This document shows positions 43,694-52,148 of a stretch of DNA of 64,000 nucleotides, one piece after another; within the stretch, counting starts at the first letter, position 1, and every line of letters starts with the position of its first letter. A program made the position numbers and the translations under genes. Under the pieces are notes generated by a model, which was given only the letters and a program-made list of their open reading frames with translations, was not told where the DNA came from and ran no database searches. The stretch spans positions 664,001 through 728,000 of the forward strand of contig NZ_AP019697.1 of the NCBI RefSeq assembly GCF_007164725.1. The letters run 5' to 3'. The stretch is from Dialister hominis. Its GTDB lineage: Bacteria > Bacillota > Negativicutes > Veillonellales > Dialisteraceae.

Positions 43694-45175
43694 ATGGATA
43701 TAAATATGGTAGGGATTTGCAGATCCTTCGGTACGAATAAAGTACTCGGGGGAGTCAATCTCCATATTCGTCCTGGCGAAGTGCATGCTTTGATGGGCGA
43801 AAACGGGGCAGGCAAATCTACATTGATGAATATTTTAACAGGGATTCATAAAGCGGATGCCGGAACGATTCTTGTCGATGGAAAGGAAGTCACATTCCAG
43901 AACAATAAGGATGCAGAAGAGCATGGCATTGCTTTTATTCATCAGGAACTCAATATATGGCCGAACTTGTCAGTGCTTGAAAATCTCTTCCCGACAAACC
44001 AGCCCAGAACCCGTCTGGGACTGATTGACTTCAAGGAAATGAGAAGACGCGCTGAAGCAAAATGCAAGGAAATCGGAATTGAACTTCCCCTCGATGCAAT
44101 TGCAGGGGAGTGCTCCGTAGGCCAGCAGCAGATGACTGAAATTACACGAAACCTGATGCTTGATGCCAAGACGGTCATCATGGACGAACCGACAGCTGCT
44201 TTGACAGAACGTGAAACCGACAGCCTTTTTGCCGTCATGAAGACATTGAAGAACAACGGCGTATCTGTCATTTATATTTCCCACCGCATGGAAGAAGTAT
44301 TCAATAACTGTGATACAATCACCGTCATGCGTGACGGACAGACAATCAGTACGCGTCCTACTGAAGAAACAGGAATGGACCAGATTGTCAATGATATGGT
44401 TGGCCGTGTCATGAGCGAATATTATCCGGTTCGTACGAACGTTCCGGGCGATGAAGTATTCCGCGTGGAAAACTTCACACAGCCCGGCGTGTTCCGTGAT
44501 GTTTCCTTCTCCGTCAGGAAGGGCGAGATCCTTGGCGTGGCAGGGCTCATGGGCGCAGGACGTACGGAAATCATGAGAGCCATTTTTGGCGTCGATCCAC
44601 ATGAATCCGGCAAGCTGTACCTGGAAGGAAAGGAAATCATAATCAAGAAGCCGCTTGATGCAATCAATCATGGTTTCGGGTTCATTACAGAAAACAGAAA
44701 ATCCGAAGGTCTGATCCTTGACTTCTCAATCGGAAAGAATATTGCGCTTCCCAGTGAAGAAAGACTGGCCAAGGGCCATGTCATCAATGCCAAAGCTGAA
44801 CGGGATTTTTCCGAAGAACTTTCCCATCGTTTGGGGGTTAAAGCACAGAGCATTGATTTGGCAGCAAGCACACTCTCTGGCGGCAATCAGCAGAAGGTCG
44901 TCATTGCCAAGTGGGTAGGCATGCACCCCAAACTTCTGATCCTCGACGAACCGACAAGAGGCATCGATATCGGCGCGAAGAAGGATATTTATGATTTGAT
45001 GAATGAACTGACCGCCAAGGGCGTGTCCATCATCATGGTTTCTTCCGAACTTCCGGAAGTCATCGGGATGAGTGACAGAATCATGGTTATCCATGAAGGC
45101 CGTGTGGCTGGAATCGTTGATCATAAAGATGCAACACAGACAAGAATTATGACGCTTGCAACCGGAGGAGAGTAA
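43694..45175 (+). CDS. rbsA: Ribose ABC transporter ATPase
   Basis: The 493-residue double ABC protein energises ribose import. Walker A GENGAGKSTLMNIL, signature CSVGQQQMTEITR, Walker B TVIMDEPTAALTERE; the second half has the degenerate loop GLMGAGRTEIMRAIFG, LSGGNQQKVVIAKW and LLILDEPTRGIDIGAK, as usual for sugar importers. I prefer ATG 43694; the in-frame TTG 43685 is only 3-4 bp from the AGAGAGGA site. Confidence 0.94.
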   Translation: MDINMVGICRSFGTNKVLGGVNLHIRPGEVHALMGENGAGKSTLMNILTGIHKADAGTILVDGKEVTFQNNKDAEEHGIAFIHQELNIWPNLSVLENLFPTNQPRTRLGLIDFKEMRRRAEAKCKEIGIELPLDAIAGECSVGQQQMTEITRNLMLDAKTVIMDEPTAALTERETDSLFAVMKTLKNNGVSVIYISHRMEEVFNNCDTITVMRDGQTISTRPTEETGMDQIVNDMVGRVMSEYYPVRTNVPGDEVFRVENFTQPGVFRDVSFSVRKGEILGVAGLMGAGRTEIMRAIFGVDPHESGKLYLEGKEIIIKKPLDAINHGFGFITENRKSEGLILDFSIGKNIALPSEERLAKGHVINAKAERDFSEELSHRLGVKAQSIDLAASTLSGGNQQKVVIAKWVGMHPKLLILDEPTRGIDIGAKKDIYDLMNELTAKGVSIIMVSSELPEVIGMSDRIMVIHEGRVAGIVDHKDATQTRIMTLATGGE

Positions 45176-45180
45176 AAAGA

Positions 45181-46119
45181 ATGAATTCCGCTAAAGTAAA
45201 AAACATTGTAAGAGAAATGGGTCCGCTGATCGGGCTGATTCTTCTCTTTATTGTCATTTCTGTATTGAATGACAGTTTCATCGATCCATCTAACTTAAGA
45301 AACCTGGCCAGACAGATTTCCATCAATGCACTGATCGCCTTTGGCATGACCTTCGTCATCCTGACGGGCGGCATTGACCTGTCTGTCGGTTCCATTCTGG
45401 CTCTTTCCAGTGCACTTATGGCAAGCATGATTGCCAAAGGCACGAATCCGGAAATGGCAATCGTGTTCTCTGCTTTCATCGGCATCCTTCTGGGAGCCGT
45501 GAACGGCATCATCATTTCTTATGGCAAGGTCGCACCTTTTATTGCTACACTGGCTACCATGACTATTTACCGCGGTGCTACCCTTGTTTATACAAACGGC
45601 AACCCGATCAGCGGATTGACAGATGATCCTCTCTTCACCGGTTTTGGTCAGGGATTTGTCCTTGGAATTCCGGTTCCTGCGATTGTCATGCTGATTGCAT
45701 TCTTCATCCTGTACTTCATCCTGAAGAAGACTCCTCTTGGACGTCAGACTTATGCAGTAGGCGGCAATGAAAAGGTCTCCTACATTTCCGGGATTAAGAT
45801 TGACAGAATCAAGATTTTTGCGTATGCTTTGACTGGATGCCTTTGTGCGGTGGCAGGCGCTATCCTGACTGCTCGTCTGAACAGTGCCCAGCCTACAGCC
45901 GGCATGGGTTATGAACTTGATGCTATTGCTGCAGTAGTACTTGGCGGTACATCTCTGGCCGGCGGTAAAGGCCGTATTTCCGGTACTTTGATCGGTGCTC
46001 TGATCATTGGTACATTGAACAACGGTCTTAACATACTGAACGTATCCAGCTTCTACCAGCAGGTTGTCAAAGGTATAGTTATTTTGCTCGCAGTACTTAT
46101 GGATCGCAAGAAAAACTAA
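45181..46119 (+). CDS. rbsC: Ribose ABC transporter permease
   Basis: The 312-residue membrane protein has eight or more hydrophobic segments and the family motifs FGMTFVILTGGIDLSVGSIL, LLGAVNGIIISYGKVAPFI, and AAVVLGGTSLAGGKGRISGT, which contacts RbsA. It starts 5 bp after rbsA with GGAGGAG inside the rbsA end. Confidence 0.95.
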   Translation: MNSAKVKNIVREMGPLIGLILLFIVISVLNDSFIDPSNLRNLARQISINALIAFGMTFVILTGGIDLSVGSILALSSALMASMIAKGTNPEMAIVFSAFIGILLGAVNGIIISYGKVAPFIATLATMTIYRGATLVYTNGNPISGLTDDPLFTGFGQGFVLGIPVPAIVMLIAFFILYFILKKTPLGRQTYAVGGNEKVSYISGIKIDRIKIFAYALTGCLCAVAGAILTARLNSAQPTAGMGYELDAIAAVVLGGTSLAGGKGRISGTLIGALIIGTLNNGLNILNVSSFYQQVVKGIVILLAVLMDRKKN

Positions 46120-46131
46120 GGAGGAAGACAA

Positions 46132-47049
46132 TTGTTAAAGAAAATCGCTTTGGCTGCAATGATCGGTGCAGCACTTATTTCTGTCGCAGGCTGCGGCTCT
46201 TCTGATAAGAAGTCCAACGGAGCAGCTTCTGGCTCCAAGAATGTTACGATCGGCTTCTCTGTTTCCACACAGAACAACCCGTTCTTCGTAACCATGGCTA
46301 ACAGCGTAAAAGCCGCTGCTGATAAAGCCGGTGTCAATGTTAAAATCGTTGATGCTCAGAACGACCCTGCAAAGCAGGCTAATGATATCGCAGATCTGCT
46401 CCAGGGCAACATCAGCGTACTCATCGTAAACCCGGTTGACTCCGCTGCCATCTCCAACTCTGTCATCGCAGCAAATAAGGCAAAGATTCCGGTTATCACC
46501 ATTGACCGCTCTTCCGATAAGGGCGAAGTTGCAGCTCATATCGCTTCCAACAACGTCAAAGGCGGCGAAATGGCAGCTAACTTCATCGTTTCTAAACTTG
46601 GCGAAGGTGTTCCGGTTGCTGAACTGGAAGGTATTCCAGGCGCATCTGCTACACGTGAACGCGGCCAGGGCTTCCATAACATTGCCGACAATAAACTGAA
46701 GGTTGTTGCTAAGCAGAGCGCAGACTTTGACAGAAGCAAGGGCCTGACAGTTACTGAAAATATTCTCCAGGCAAATCCTGAAATCAAGGCTATTTTCGCT
46801 CAGAATGACGAAATGGCTCTTGGCGCAGTCAGCGCAGCAAAAGCTGCTAACAAGCAGCTCCTGATTATCGGCTTCGACGGCACTGCTGACGGCATCAAAG
46901 CTGTCAACGACGGCGAAATGGCAGCTACCATTGCTCAGCAGCCAGATAAGATGGGCGAAATCGGCGTTGATACCGCTATTAAGCTTGCTAAGCATGAAAA
47001 TGTAGAAAAGAATATTGCTGTTGACCTGAAACTGGTTGAAAAGAAATAA
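46132..47049 (+). CDS. rbsB: Ribose-binding lipoprotein
   Basis: The 305-residue substrate-binding protein has a lipoprotein signal (LAAMIGAALISVAGCGSSDK, lipobox VAGC), then the periplasmic-binding fold: VTIGFSVSTQNNPFFVTMAN, NDIADLLQGNISVLIVNPVD, IPVITIDRSSDKGEVAAHIA, FAQNDEMALGAVSAAKAANK, IIGFDGTADGIKAVNDGEMA. The start is TTG 46132, 6 bp after GGAGGAA. A strong terminator closes the operon. Confidence 0.94.
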   Translation: MLKKIALAAMIGAALISVAGCGSSDKKSNGAASGSKNVTIGFSVSTQNNPFFVTMANSVKAAADKAGVNVKIVDAQNDPAKQANDIADLLQGNISVLIVNPVDSAAISNSVIAANKAKIPVITIDRSSDKGEVAAHIASNNVKGGEMAANFIVSKLGEGVPVAELEGIPGASATRERGQGFHNIADNKLKVVAKQSADFDRSKGLTVTENILQANPEIKAIFAQNDEMALGAVSAAKAANKQLLIIGFDGTADGIKAVNDGEMAATIAQQPDKMGEIGVDTAIKLAKHENVEKNIAVDLKLVEKK

Positions 47050-47075
47050 TCTTTTCTAAAATGACAACCTGAATC

Positions 47076-47106
47076 AAAAACCGCGGCCTTCATGCCGCGG
47101 TTTTTC
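47076..47106 (+). terminator. Terminator of the ribose operon
   Basis: Perfect 12-bp arms AAAAACCGCGGC / GCCGCGGTTTTT with a CTTCAT loop. Confidence 0.94.
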
Positions 47107-47235
47107 TTTTGATTTGATATCAGTGCGCTTTTTACGTGCATTTATTGAATATATTATTCGTTATTATTCATTGACGATGATGCCTGCTAAATTTATAATA
47201 GGAGAAGCATAAAAATTAATGGAAAAGGAATCTAT

Positions 47236-48144
47236 ATGAATTTAAATGACGCAAATCTTTTCTCCGGTGTTTTAGGAGAAAATCAAATAAAAGTGAACGA
47301 ACCTATGAGCAGGCATACGACATTTGGTATTGGCGGGCCCGCTGATTTTTTTCTGCTGCCTGAAACGACAGAAGAATTATGCATCATTACCAAACTGGTC
47401 AGGAAGAATAATCTGCCACTCTTCATCCTTGGCGGCGGTGCCAATCTTCTTGTCAGGGACAAGGGCATACGCGGTGTTGTCATCTGCACGTCCCGTCTCC
47501 AGGGCATTGAAAGAATAGGAAATACGCTTAAAGTATCAAGCGGCATTCCGACGGCCGCTGTTGCCAGAAAGGCTCTTTCATACGGCCTTTCCGGGATGGA
47601 ATTTGCAAGCGGCATCCCGGGCTCTATCGGCGGAGCTGCATTCATGAATGCAGGCGCGTATGGCGGGGAAATGTCAAAAATCATTTCCCGGGCAACGGTC
47701 TGCGATACGAGCGGCGACCTTGTTGTTTATGACAAAAAGGATCTGGGATATTCTTACCGCCAAAGCCGTTTCATGCAGAAGGGCGAGGTCATTGTCGATA
47801 TTACACTCTCCCTCAAGGAAGGCAATGAAAACGATATCAAGGCGCTTATGGATGATCTGAACGGGAGGCGCAGGTCCAAGCAGCCGCTGGACAAGAAGAG
47901 CGCAGGAAGTACCTTTAAACGCCCTGAGGGCCATTTCGTAGGCCAGATGATAGAAGAATTAGGGCTTAAGGGATTTTCTGTCGGAGATGCCCAGGTGAGC
48001 GAAATGCATGCAGGATTCCTGATCAATAACGGCAATGCCAGCTGCGAGGATATGCTTCAGCTGATTCATGCAGTACAGGAAAAAGTGAAGGAAGCCTATG
48101 GCGTCGATCTGCATACGGAAGTACAGATTGTCGGAGAAGAATAA
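47236..48144 (+). CDS. murB: UDP-N-acetylenolpyruvoylglucosamine reductase
   Basis: The 302-residue FAD enzyme completes UDP-MurNAc for peptidoglycan. It has the NEPMSRHTTFGIGGPADFFL start, FAD site LFILGGGANLLVRDKGIRGV, GMEFASGIPGSIGGAAFMNA, SYRQSRFM, and the proton-donor serine in KSAGSTFKRPEG. Length fits the type IIb (short) form. Confidence 0.95.
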   Translation: MNLNDANLFSGVLGENQIKVNEPMSRHTTFGIGGPADFFLLPETTEELCIITKLVRKNNLPLFILGGGANLLVRDKGIRGVVICTSRLQGIERIGNTLKVSSGIPTAAVARKALSYGLSGMEFASGIPGSIGGAAFMNAGAYGGEMSKIISRATVCDTSGDLVVYDKKDLGYSYRQSRFMQKGEVIVDITLSLKEGNENDIKALMDDLNGRRRSKQPLDKKSAGSTFKRPEGHFVGQMIEELGLKGFSVGDAQVSEMHAGFLINNGNASCEDMLQLIHAVQEKVKEAYGVDLHTEVQIVGEE

Positions 48145-48202
48145 TCCATTAAGTATTCTCTTTATGAATTGATTGATTTTTTAAGAAAGAAGGCGGGCTG
48201 CA

Positions 48203-49039
48203 ATGGAAGTCATAGCATTTTTTGGTCCACCCGGAACAGGAAAAAGCGACAGGGCTCTTGTTGTAGCCTATGAAAATAAAGCGTCCTGCATCATTGACGA
48301 CGGAATCCTTATTTATCACAGCAGAATCGTGGCCGGAAAATCGGCCAAGCGCGAAGAAAGCCGGCTCAAGGCTGTCAGGCGCGCTATTTTCTGGGATGCG
48401 GAGCAGAGAGAGGAAGTCAGGCAGGCTCTTGAGAAAATCAATCCTAAGCGTGTCCTGATCCTTGGCACGTCGGACCGCATGGTAGAGACGATCTGCAAGG
48501 CACTGGGGCTTCCAAAACCGTCCAAGTATATCAGGATCCAGGACGTAGCCCGTCCGGATGAGATGCTTAAGGCAAAAGAAGCAAGAAACAAGGAAGGAAA
48601 GCATGTTATCCCTGTTCCTACTATGGAACTGAAGCCTTACTTCAAAGGGTACCTCATCGATCCGCTCCGTTTCTTCCGCAACAGGAAGAAGGAAATGCCG
48701 AAGCGTTTCAGCGAGAATGAAGAAAGGTCTGTGGTAAGGCCGGTTTTCAGCTATTACGGGAAGCTCTCGTTTTCTGACCGTGTCATTGAGTCGCTGGTGT
48801 ATTATGCAGTCAGGGATATGAAAAAAATCCGCATTACGCATGTCAGAAGCGAGAAAAGCACGGGCCAGATGAATGGGCTCATCCTTTTCATCGATGTCTC
48901 CGTAAAGCCCGGAACACCGCAGGAAATCAAGAAAATCATCCATACGATGAGAGACCGCATCCAAAGGGAAATCGAGCATACGACTGGTATGTCGCTCGAT
49001 ACGATCAAGGTCAATGTGACGACCGGAGTAACGCGGTAA
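48203..49039 (+). CDS. P-loop NTPase fused to an Asp23/Gls24-like domain
   Basis: Residues 1-150 look like a small nucleotide-binding domain with Walker A FFGPPGTGKSDRALV (Gly8-Ser15) and a Walker B-like RVLILGTSDRM. Residues about 186-278 match the Asp23/Gls24 alkaline-shock fold (YYGKLSFSDRVIESLVYYAV, LFIDVSVKPGTPQEIKKIIH, ending DTIKVNVTTGVTR). Asp23 proteins sit at the membrane in Gram-positive bacteria; a fused NTPase suggests regulated assembly, which is only an inference. AGAAGGCGGG lies upstream of ATG 48203. murB ends 58 bp before it. Confidence 0.8.
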   Translation: MEVIAFFGPPGTGKSDRALVVAYENKASCIIDDGILIYHSRIVAGKSAKREESRLKAVRRAIFWDAEQREEVRQALEKINPKRVLILGTSDRMVETICKALGLPKPSKYIRIQDVARPDEMLKAKEARNKEGKHVIPVPTMELKPYFKGYLIDPLRFFRNRKKEMPKRFSENEERSVVRPVFSYYGKLSFSDRVIESLVYYAVRDMKKIRITHVRSEKSTGQMNGLILFIDVSVKPGTPQEIKKIIHTMRDRIQREIEHTTGMSLDTIKVNVTTGVTR

Positions 49040-49061
49040 AGAAAATCGTTATATAATTTTC

Positions 49062-49090
49062 TTGACAGAGATTTGCCCATATGGTAATTT
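49062..49090 (+). promoter_or_regulatory. Promoter of the T-box leader
   Basis: TTGACA (49062-49067), 17-bp spacer, TAATTT (49085-49090) with TGG before it (extended -10). Start of RNA expected near 49096, the first base of the T-box stem. Confidence 0.75.
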
Positions 49091-49095
49091 AAATG

Positions 49096-49355
49096 CAACT
49101 CTAAACGATGAAGAAAAGAGTAAACAGATGGCGGCAGCCAAGCGAGTCCGGATAGTGGAAGCGGATATGTCAAAACTGTTGAAGTGCATTTCTGAGTTTG
49201 AAAGGCTGTAACCAAGTAGGCTTTCCCGGGTCCTCCCGATACAGAGGCACGGTATGCGGCACAGGCCAAGTACCTGTTAAGGCATGTATGGCGACATATA
49301 TGCAAAATTAGGTGGAATCACGAAGCTCTCGTCCTAAACGGATGGGGGCTTTTTT
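49096..49355 (+). promoter_or_regulatory. T-box leader, cysteine type
   Basis: Stem I has the GATGAAGAAAAGAGTA block (K-turn and specifier-loop 5' side), AGCGAGTCCGGATAGTGGAA distal loop, and the 3' side GAAGTGCATTTCTGAG, which places TGC (49185-49187) followed by A as the specifier codon: Cys. The antiterminator T-box is AGGTGGAATCACGA (49310-49323); the tRNA-pairing bulge TGGA needs discriminator U73, as in tRNA-Cys. The terminator stem AGCTCTCGTCC / GGATGGGGGCT (49324-49334 / 49340-49350) ends in TTTTTT. Uncharged tRNA-Cys should turn on the gene at 49533. With the region downstream it fills the gap between 49039 and 49533. Confidence 0.92.
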
Positions 49356-49418
49356 GATTACATGAAGAGCAGTGCCTCTTCATGATCCGTTTTGAGTAAG
49401 CGCAAAGGAGAAGTCATT

Positions 49419-49445
49419 ATGATGGAAAGGCGATGTCGTAGTTAA
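49419..49445 (+). CDS. Possible 8-residue leader peptide (MMERRCRS)
   Basis: AAAGGAG lies 8 bp before ATG 49419, and the frame stops at TAA 49443-49445 after a single Cys codon. It lies between the T-box terminator and the sulfhydrylase gene, after a hairpin CATGAAGA / TCTTCATG (about 49361-49383). It could be a translated leader or chance. Confidence 0.3.
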   Translation: MMERRCRS

Positions 49446-49532
49446 GAGACCGGGAAGTATAGAAGAAGCGTATTAAAAATGAGTGCAGGATGATTTGCAC
49501 GTATAAACGGATTTCCAAGGGAGGAAAATAAG

Positions 49533-50816
49533 ATGAGCGAAAAGAAACTTCATTTTGAAACATTACAGCAGCATGCAGGCCAGGTGCCGGATCCGGTAAC
49601 AGGGGCAAGAGCCGTTCCGATTTATCAAACGACATCCTATGTATTCAAGGATGCACAGGAAGCAGAAGACCGCTTCGCACTCCGCAAGCCGGGTTACATT
49701 TACGGCCGCCTGACCAATCCGACGCAGGATGTACTGGAAAAGAGACTGGCTGCCCTTGAAGGCGGCACAGCAGGCCTTGCCGTAGCAAGCGGCGCAGCAG
49801 CAGTTACGTATTCCATTCTGAATATTGCAGGAGCCGGTGATGAAATCGTTGCCGCATCCACCCTTTACGGCGGCACCTATGAGCTCTTTACCGATACACT
49901 GCCGCAGCTCGGAATTACGACACATTTCGTGGATCCTGATCATCTGGAAGAAATCGAAAAGGCGATTACGCCAAAGACAAAAGCAGTCTATATCGAAACA
50001 CTGGGAAATCCGGCCATCAATATCCCGGACTTTGATCTGATCAGGGATATCGCTCATGCCAAGAATCTTCCGGTACTCGTTGATAATACATTTGCTACAC
50101 CTTACTTATTCCGTCCTCTGGAACACGGACTTGACGTATCCATCCATTCCACGACAAAGTTCATCGGCGGACACGGCACGACACTCGGCGGTGCTATTAT
50201 TGAAAACGGAGAATTCAACTGGAACCAGCCTGAAAGATATCCTCACTTTGCGAAACCAGATGCATCCTATCATGGAATCAATTTTGCAACGGATATCCCG
50301 GGAGCCGGCTTCGTAACAAGAATCCGTGCCAAGGTGCTGAGAGACACCGGTGCAGCCATTTCCCCGATCTCCGCATGGTTCTTTATCCAGGGTCTTGAAA
50401 CACTGTCCCTCCGTGTAGAAAGACATGTCTACAACGCAACGAAGGTGGCTGAATACCTGGAAGCTCATCCAAAGGTAGCAAAGGTCAACTATCCGGGCTT
50501 CAAATCTTCTCCATATCATAAACTGCAGGAAAAATACCTGCCGAAGGGCGCAGGTTCCATTTTCTCCATTGAACTGAAAGACGGATTTGAGGCAGCCAGA
50601 AAATTCATCGACAACCTCGAAATCTTCTCCGATCTTGCCAATGTAGGCGATTCCAAGTCTCTCGTCGTTCATCCGGCTTCTACTACCCATCAGCAGCTTG
50701 ATGAAGCAGCACAGAAGGCAGCAGGAATCACACCGGGAACAGTACGTATTTCTGTAGGCATTGAAAATGTCGATGATCTCCTGAATGATCTGGAACAGGC
50801 TCTTGCCAGAATTTAA
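49533..50816 (+). CDS. metY: O-acetylhomoserine/O-acetylserine sulfhydrylase
   Basis: The 427-residue PLP enzyme belongs to the Cys/Met metabolism family: [48 protein letters not shown]-like [11 protein letters not shown], the PLP lysine in [20 protein letters not shown], and the C-terminal [20 protein letters not shown] typical of the MetY group. It joins sulfide to O-acetylhomoserine (homocysteine) or O-acetylserine (cysteine). The Cys T-box upstream suggests that cysteine supply is what is being regulated. AAGGGAGG precedes the ATG. Confidence 0.92.
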   Translation: MSEKKLHFETLQQHAGQVPDPVTGARAVPIYQTTSYVFKDAQEAEDRFALRKPGYIYGRLTNPTQDVLEKRLAALEGGTAGLAVASGAAAVTYSILNIAGAGDEIVAASTLYGGTYELFTDTLPQLGITTHFVDPDHLEEIEKAITPKTKAVYIETLGNPAINIPDFDLIRDIAHAKNLPVLVDNTFATPYLFRPLEHGLDVSIHSTTKFIGGHGTTLGGAIIENGEFNWNQPERYPHFAKPDASYHGINFATDIPGAGFVTRIRAKVLRDTGAAISPISAWFFIQGLETLSLRVERHVYNATKVAEYLEAHPKVAKVNYPGFKSSPYHKLQEKYLPKGAGSIFSIELKDGFEAARKFIDNLEIFSDLANVGDSKSLVVHPASTTHQQLDEAAQKAAGITPGTVRISVGIENVDDLLNDLEQALARI

Positions 50817-50884
50817 TGAATAGAATCAGCCGTCTTCTGAATGCAGGGAAGCCCCTGTGCTCTGATGAAGAATGAAAATGAAAA

Positions 50885-50917
50885 GGCAGTGTGCGGTAAT
50901 TTTGCACACTGCTTTTT
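50885..50917 (+). terminator. Terminator after sulfhydrylase gene
   Basis: Arms GCAGTGTGC / GCACACTGC with a 9-nt loop then TTTTTA. Confidence 0.9.
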
Positions 50918-50941
50918 ATAGTGATGATTATAAGGGGTAAC

Positions 50942-50985
50942 AAAAAATCTCTGCAGCAGGTTGAATACTTTCTGCAGAGATTTTT
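50942..50985 (-). terminator. Terminator of thioesterase gene
   Basis: Arms AAAAATCTCTGCAG / CTGCAGAGATTTTT; on the minus strand it follows the thioesterase stop at once and ends in T's. Confidence 0.88.
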
Positions 50986-50986
50986 A

Positions 50987-51442
50987 TCAGCCGTTCCAGT
51001 GGTGGGGGATTTCAGGAAATTCTCCGATGACCATCATGTTAGCCAGGATATTGGACATAAGGCGTCCTTCCTCGTCGCGCATTTCAGCAGTAATGGCAAT
51101 GGTAGAGCGGCCGCGGTGAGTGACTTTGCTCGTGACGCGGATCGTTTCTCCAGGCGTTACCGTACGGATGAAATTCATCGTCAGCGTAACTGTTGCAACA
51201 ACAGCGCCTACGGTTGCGCTTGTCACGCCTGTAACGGAATCAGCAAGCGCTGCAAAAACGCCTCCATGAATGACGCCTCTCTGATTGTTATGCTTTTCTG
51301 GGTCAGTCTTAAGGCTGACCGTTGCGCTTCCGCAGTGAATCTCTTCAATGTTGATATGGAAGTAATCCATCATGAAATGATTGGGCTTGTAGATATCTCT
51401 GATGTGCTGCCTGATTTGCTCTGGGTCTGTTAAAATTTCCAT
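50987..51442 (-). CDS. Hotdog-fold thioesterase, PaaI family
   Basis: The 151-residue protein has the PaaI-type signature NNQRGVIHGGVFAALADSVT (general Asn/His and Asp-containing helix) and LTMNFIRTVTPGETIRVTSK, expected to hydrolyse acyl-CoA thioesters. I chose ATG 51442 (MEILTDPEQ) because GGGAGG lies 7 bp before it; the frame stays open to 51508. It stands alone on the minus strand, and the substrate cannot be named. Confidence 0.85.
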   Translation of the reverse strand: MEILTDPEQIRQHIRDIYKPNHFMMDYFHINIEEIHCGSATVSLKTDPEKHNNQRGVIHGGVFAALADSVTGVTSATVGAVVATVTLTMNFIRTVTPGETIRVTSKVTHRGRSTIAITAEMRDEEGRLMSNILANMMVIGEFPEIPHHWNG

Positions 51443-51543
51443 AAATAACCTCCCGCTGAAATAAGGAACTATATAAATAATCATAATCACGCACCAAGGG
51501 AATTGCAAGAATGAATCATCCTGACAGGAGAAATCCGTTCCAC

Positions 51544-51573
51544 TTTACGATGAGTCTCCAAACAACGTATAAT
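51544..51573 (+). promoter_or_regulatory. Promoter of hslVU
   Basis: TTTACG (51544-51549), 18-bp spacer, TATAAT (51568-51573). No CIRCE or obvious CtsR repeat is seen near it. Confidence 0.65.
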
Positions 51574-51617
51574 AATTATATATGTTCAATTGGATTTAAA
51601 AGGTATAAGGAGGTCAT

Positions 51618-52148
51618 ATGTTTCACGCAACGACAATATTGGCAGTCAAGAAAGATGGACATACAGCAGTAGCTGGTGACGGGCAGGTCACTATGGGCAA
51701 TGCCGTCATCATGAAAAATACGGCGCGTAAAGTAAGACGCCTTTATCACGGCAAGGTAATAGCAGGCTTTGCAGGTTCAGTGGCAGATGCCTTTGCTCTT
51801 TTTGATAAATTCGAATCAAAACTGGTCGACTGCAACGGCAACCTGGTCAGGGCGGCTGTCGAGTTTGCCAAGGAATGGAGAAGCGACAGGGTTCTACAGA
51901 AACTGGAAGCGCTCCTGATCATGACAGACGGGGAGCATCTTTTCCTTGTATCCGGAAGCGGGGAAGTCATAGAACCTGACGACGGAATCCTTGCCATCGG
52001 AAGCGGCGGAAATTATGCGCTCGCAGCTGCCAGGGCACTGGTATCCGTAACAGATCTTTCTGCCCGTGAAATCGCAGAGAAATCACTTCATATAGCGGCA
52101 GATATCTGTGTTTATACAAATCACAACGTCATTGTGGAGGAAATATAA
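51618..52148 (+). CDS. hslV: ATP-dependent protease peptidase subunit HslV
   Basis: The 176-residue N-terminal nucleophile hydrolase forms the proteolytic chamber. [20 protein letters not shown] gives a short propeptide before the catalytic Thr; [39 protein letters not shown] and [18 protein letters not shown] follow. AAGGAGG precedes the ATG. It overlaps hslU by one base. Confidence 0.95.
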   Translation: MFHATTILAVKKDGHTAVAGDGQVTMGNAVIMKNTARKVRRLYHGKVIAGFAGSVADAFALFDKFESKLVDCNGNLVRAAVEFAKEWRSDRVLQKLEALLIMTDGEHLFLVSGSGEVIEPDDGILAIGSGGNYALAAARALVSVTDLSAREIAEKSLHIAADICVYTNHNVIVEEI

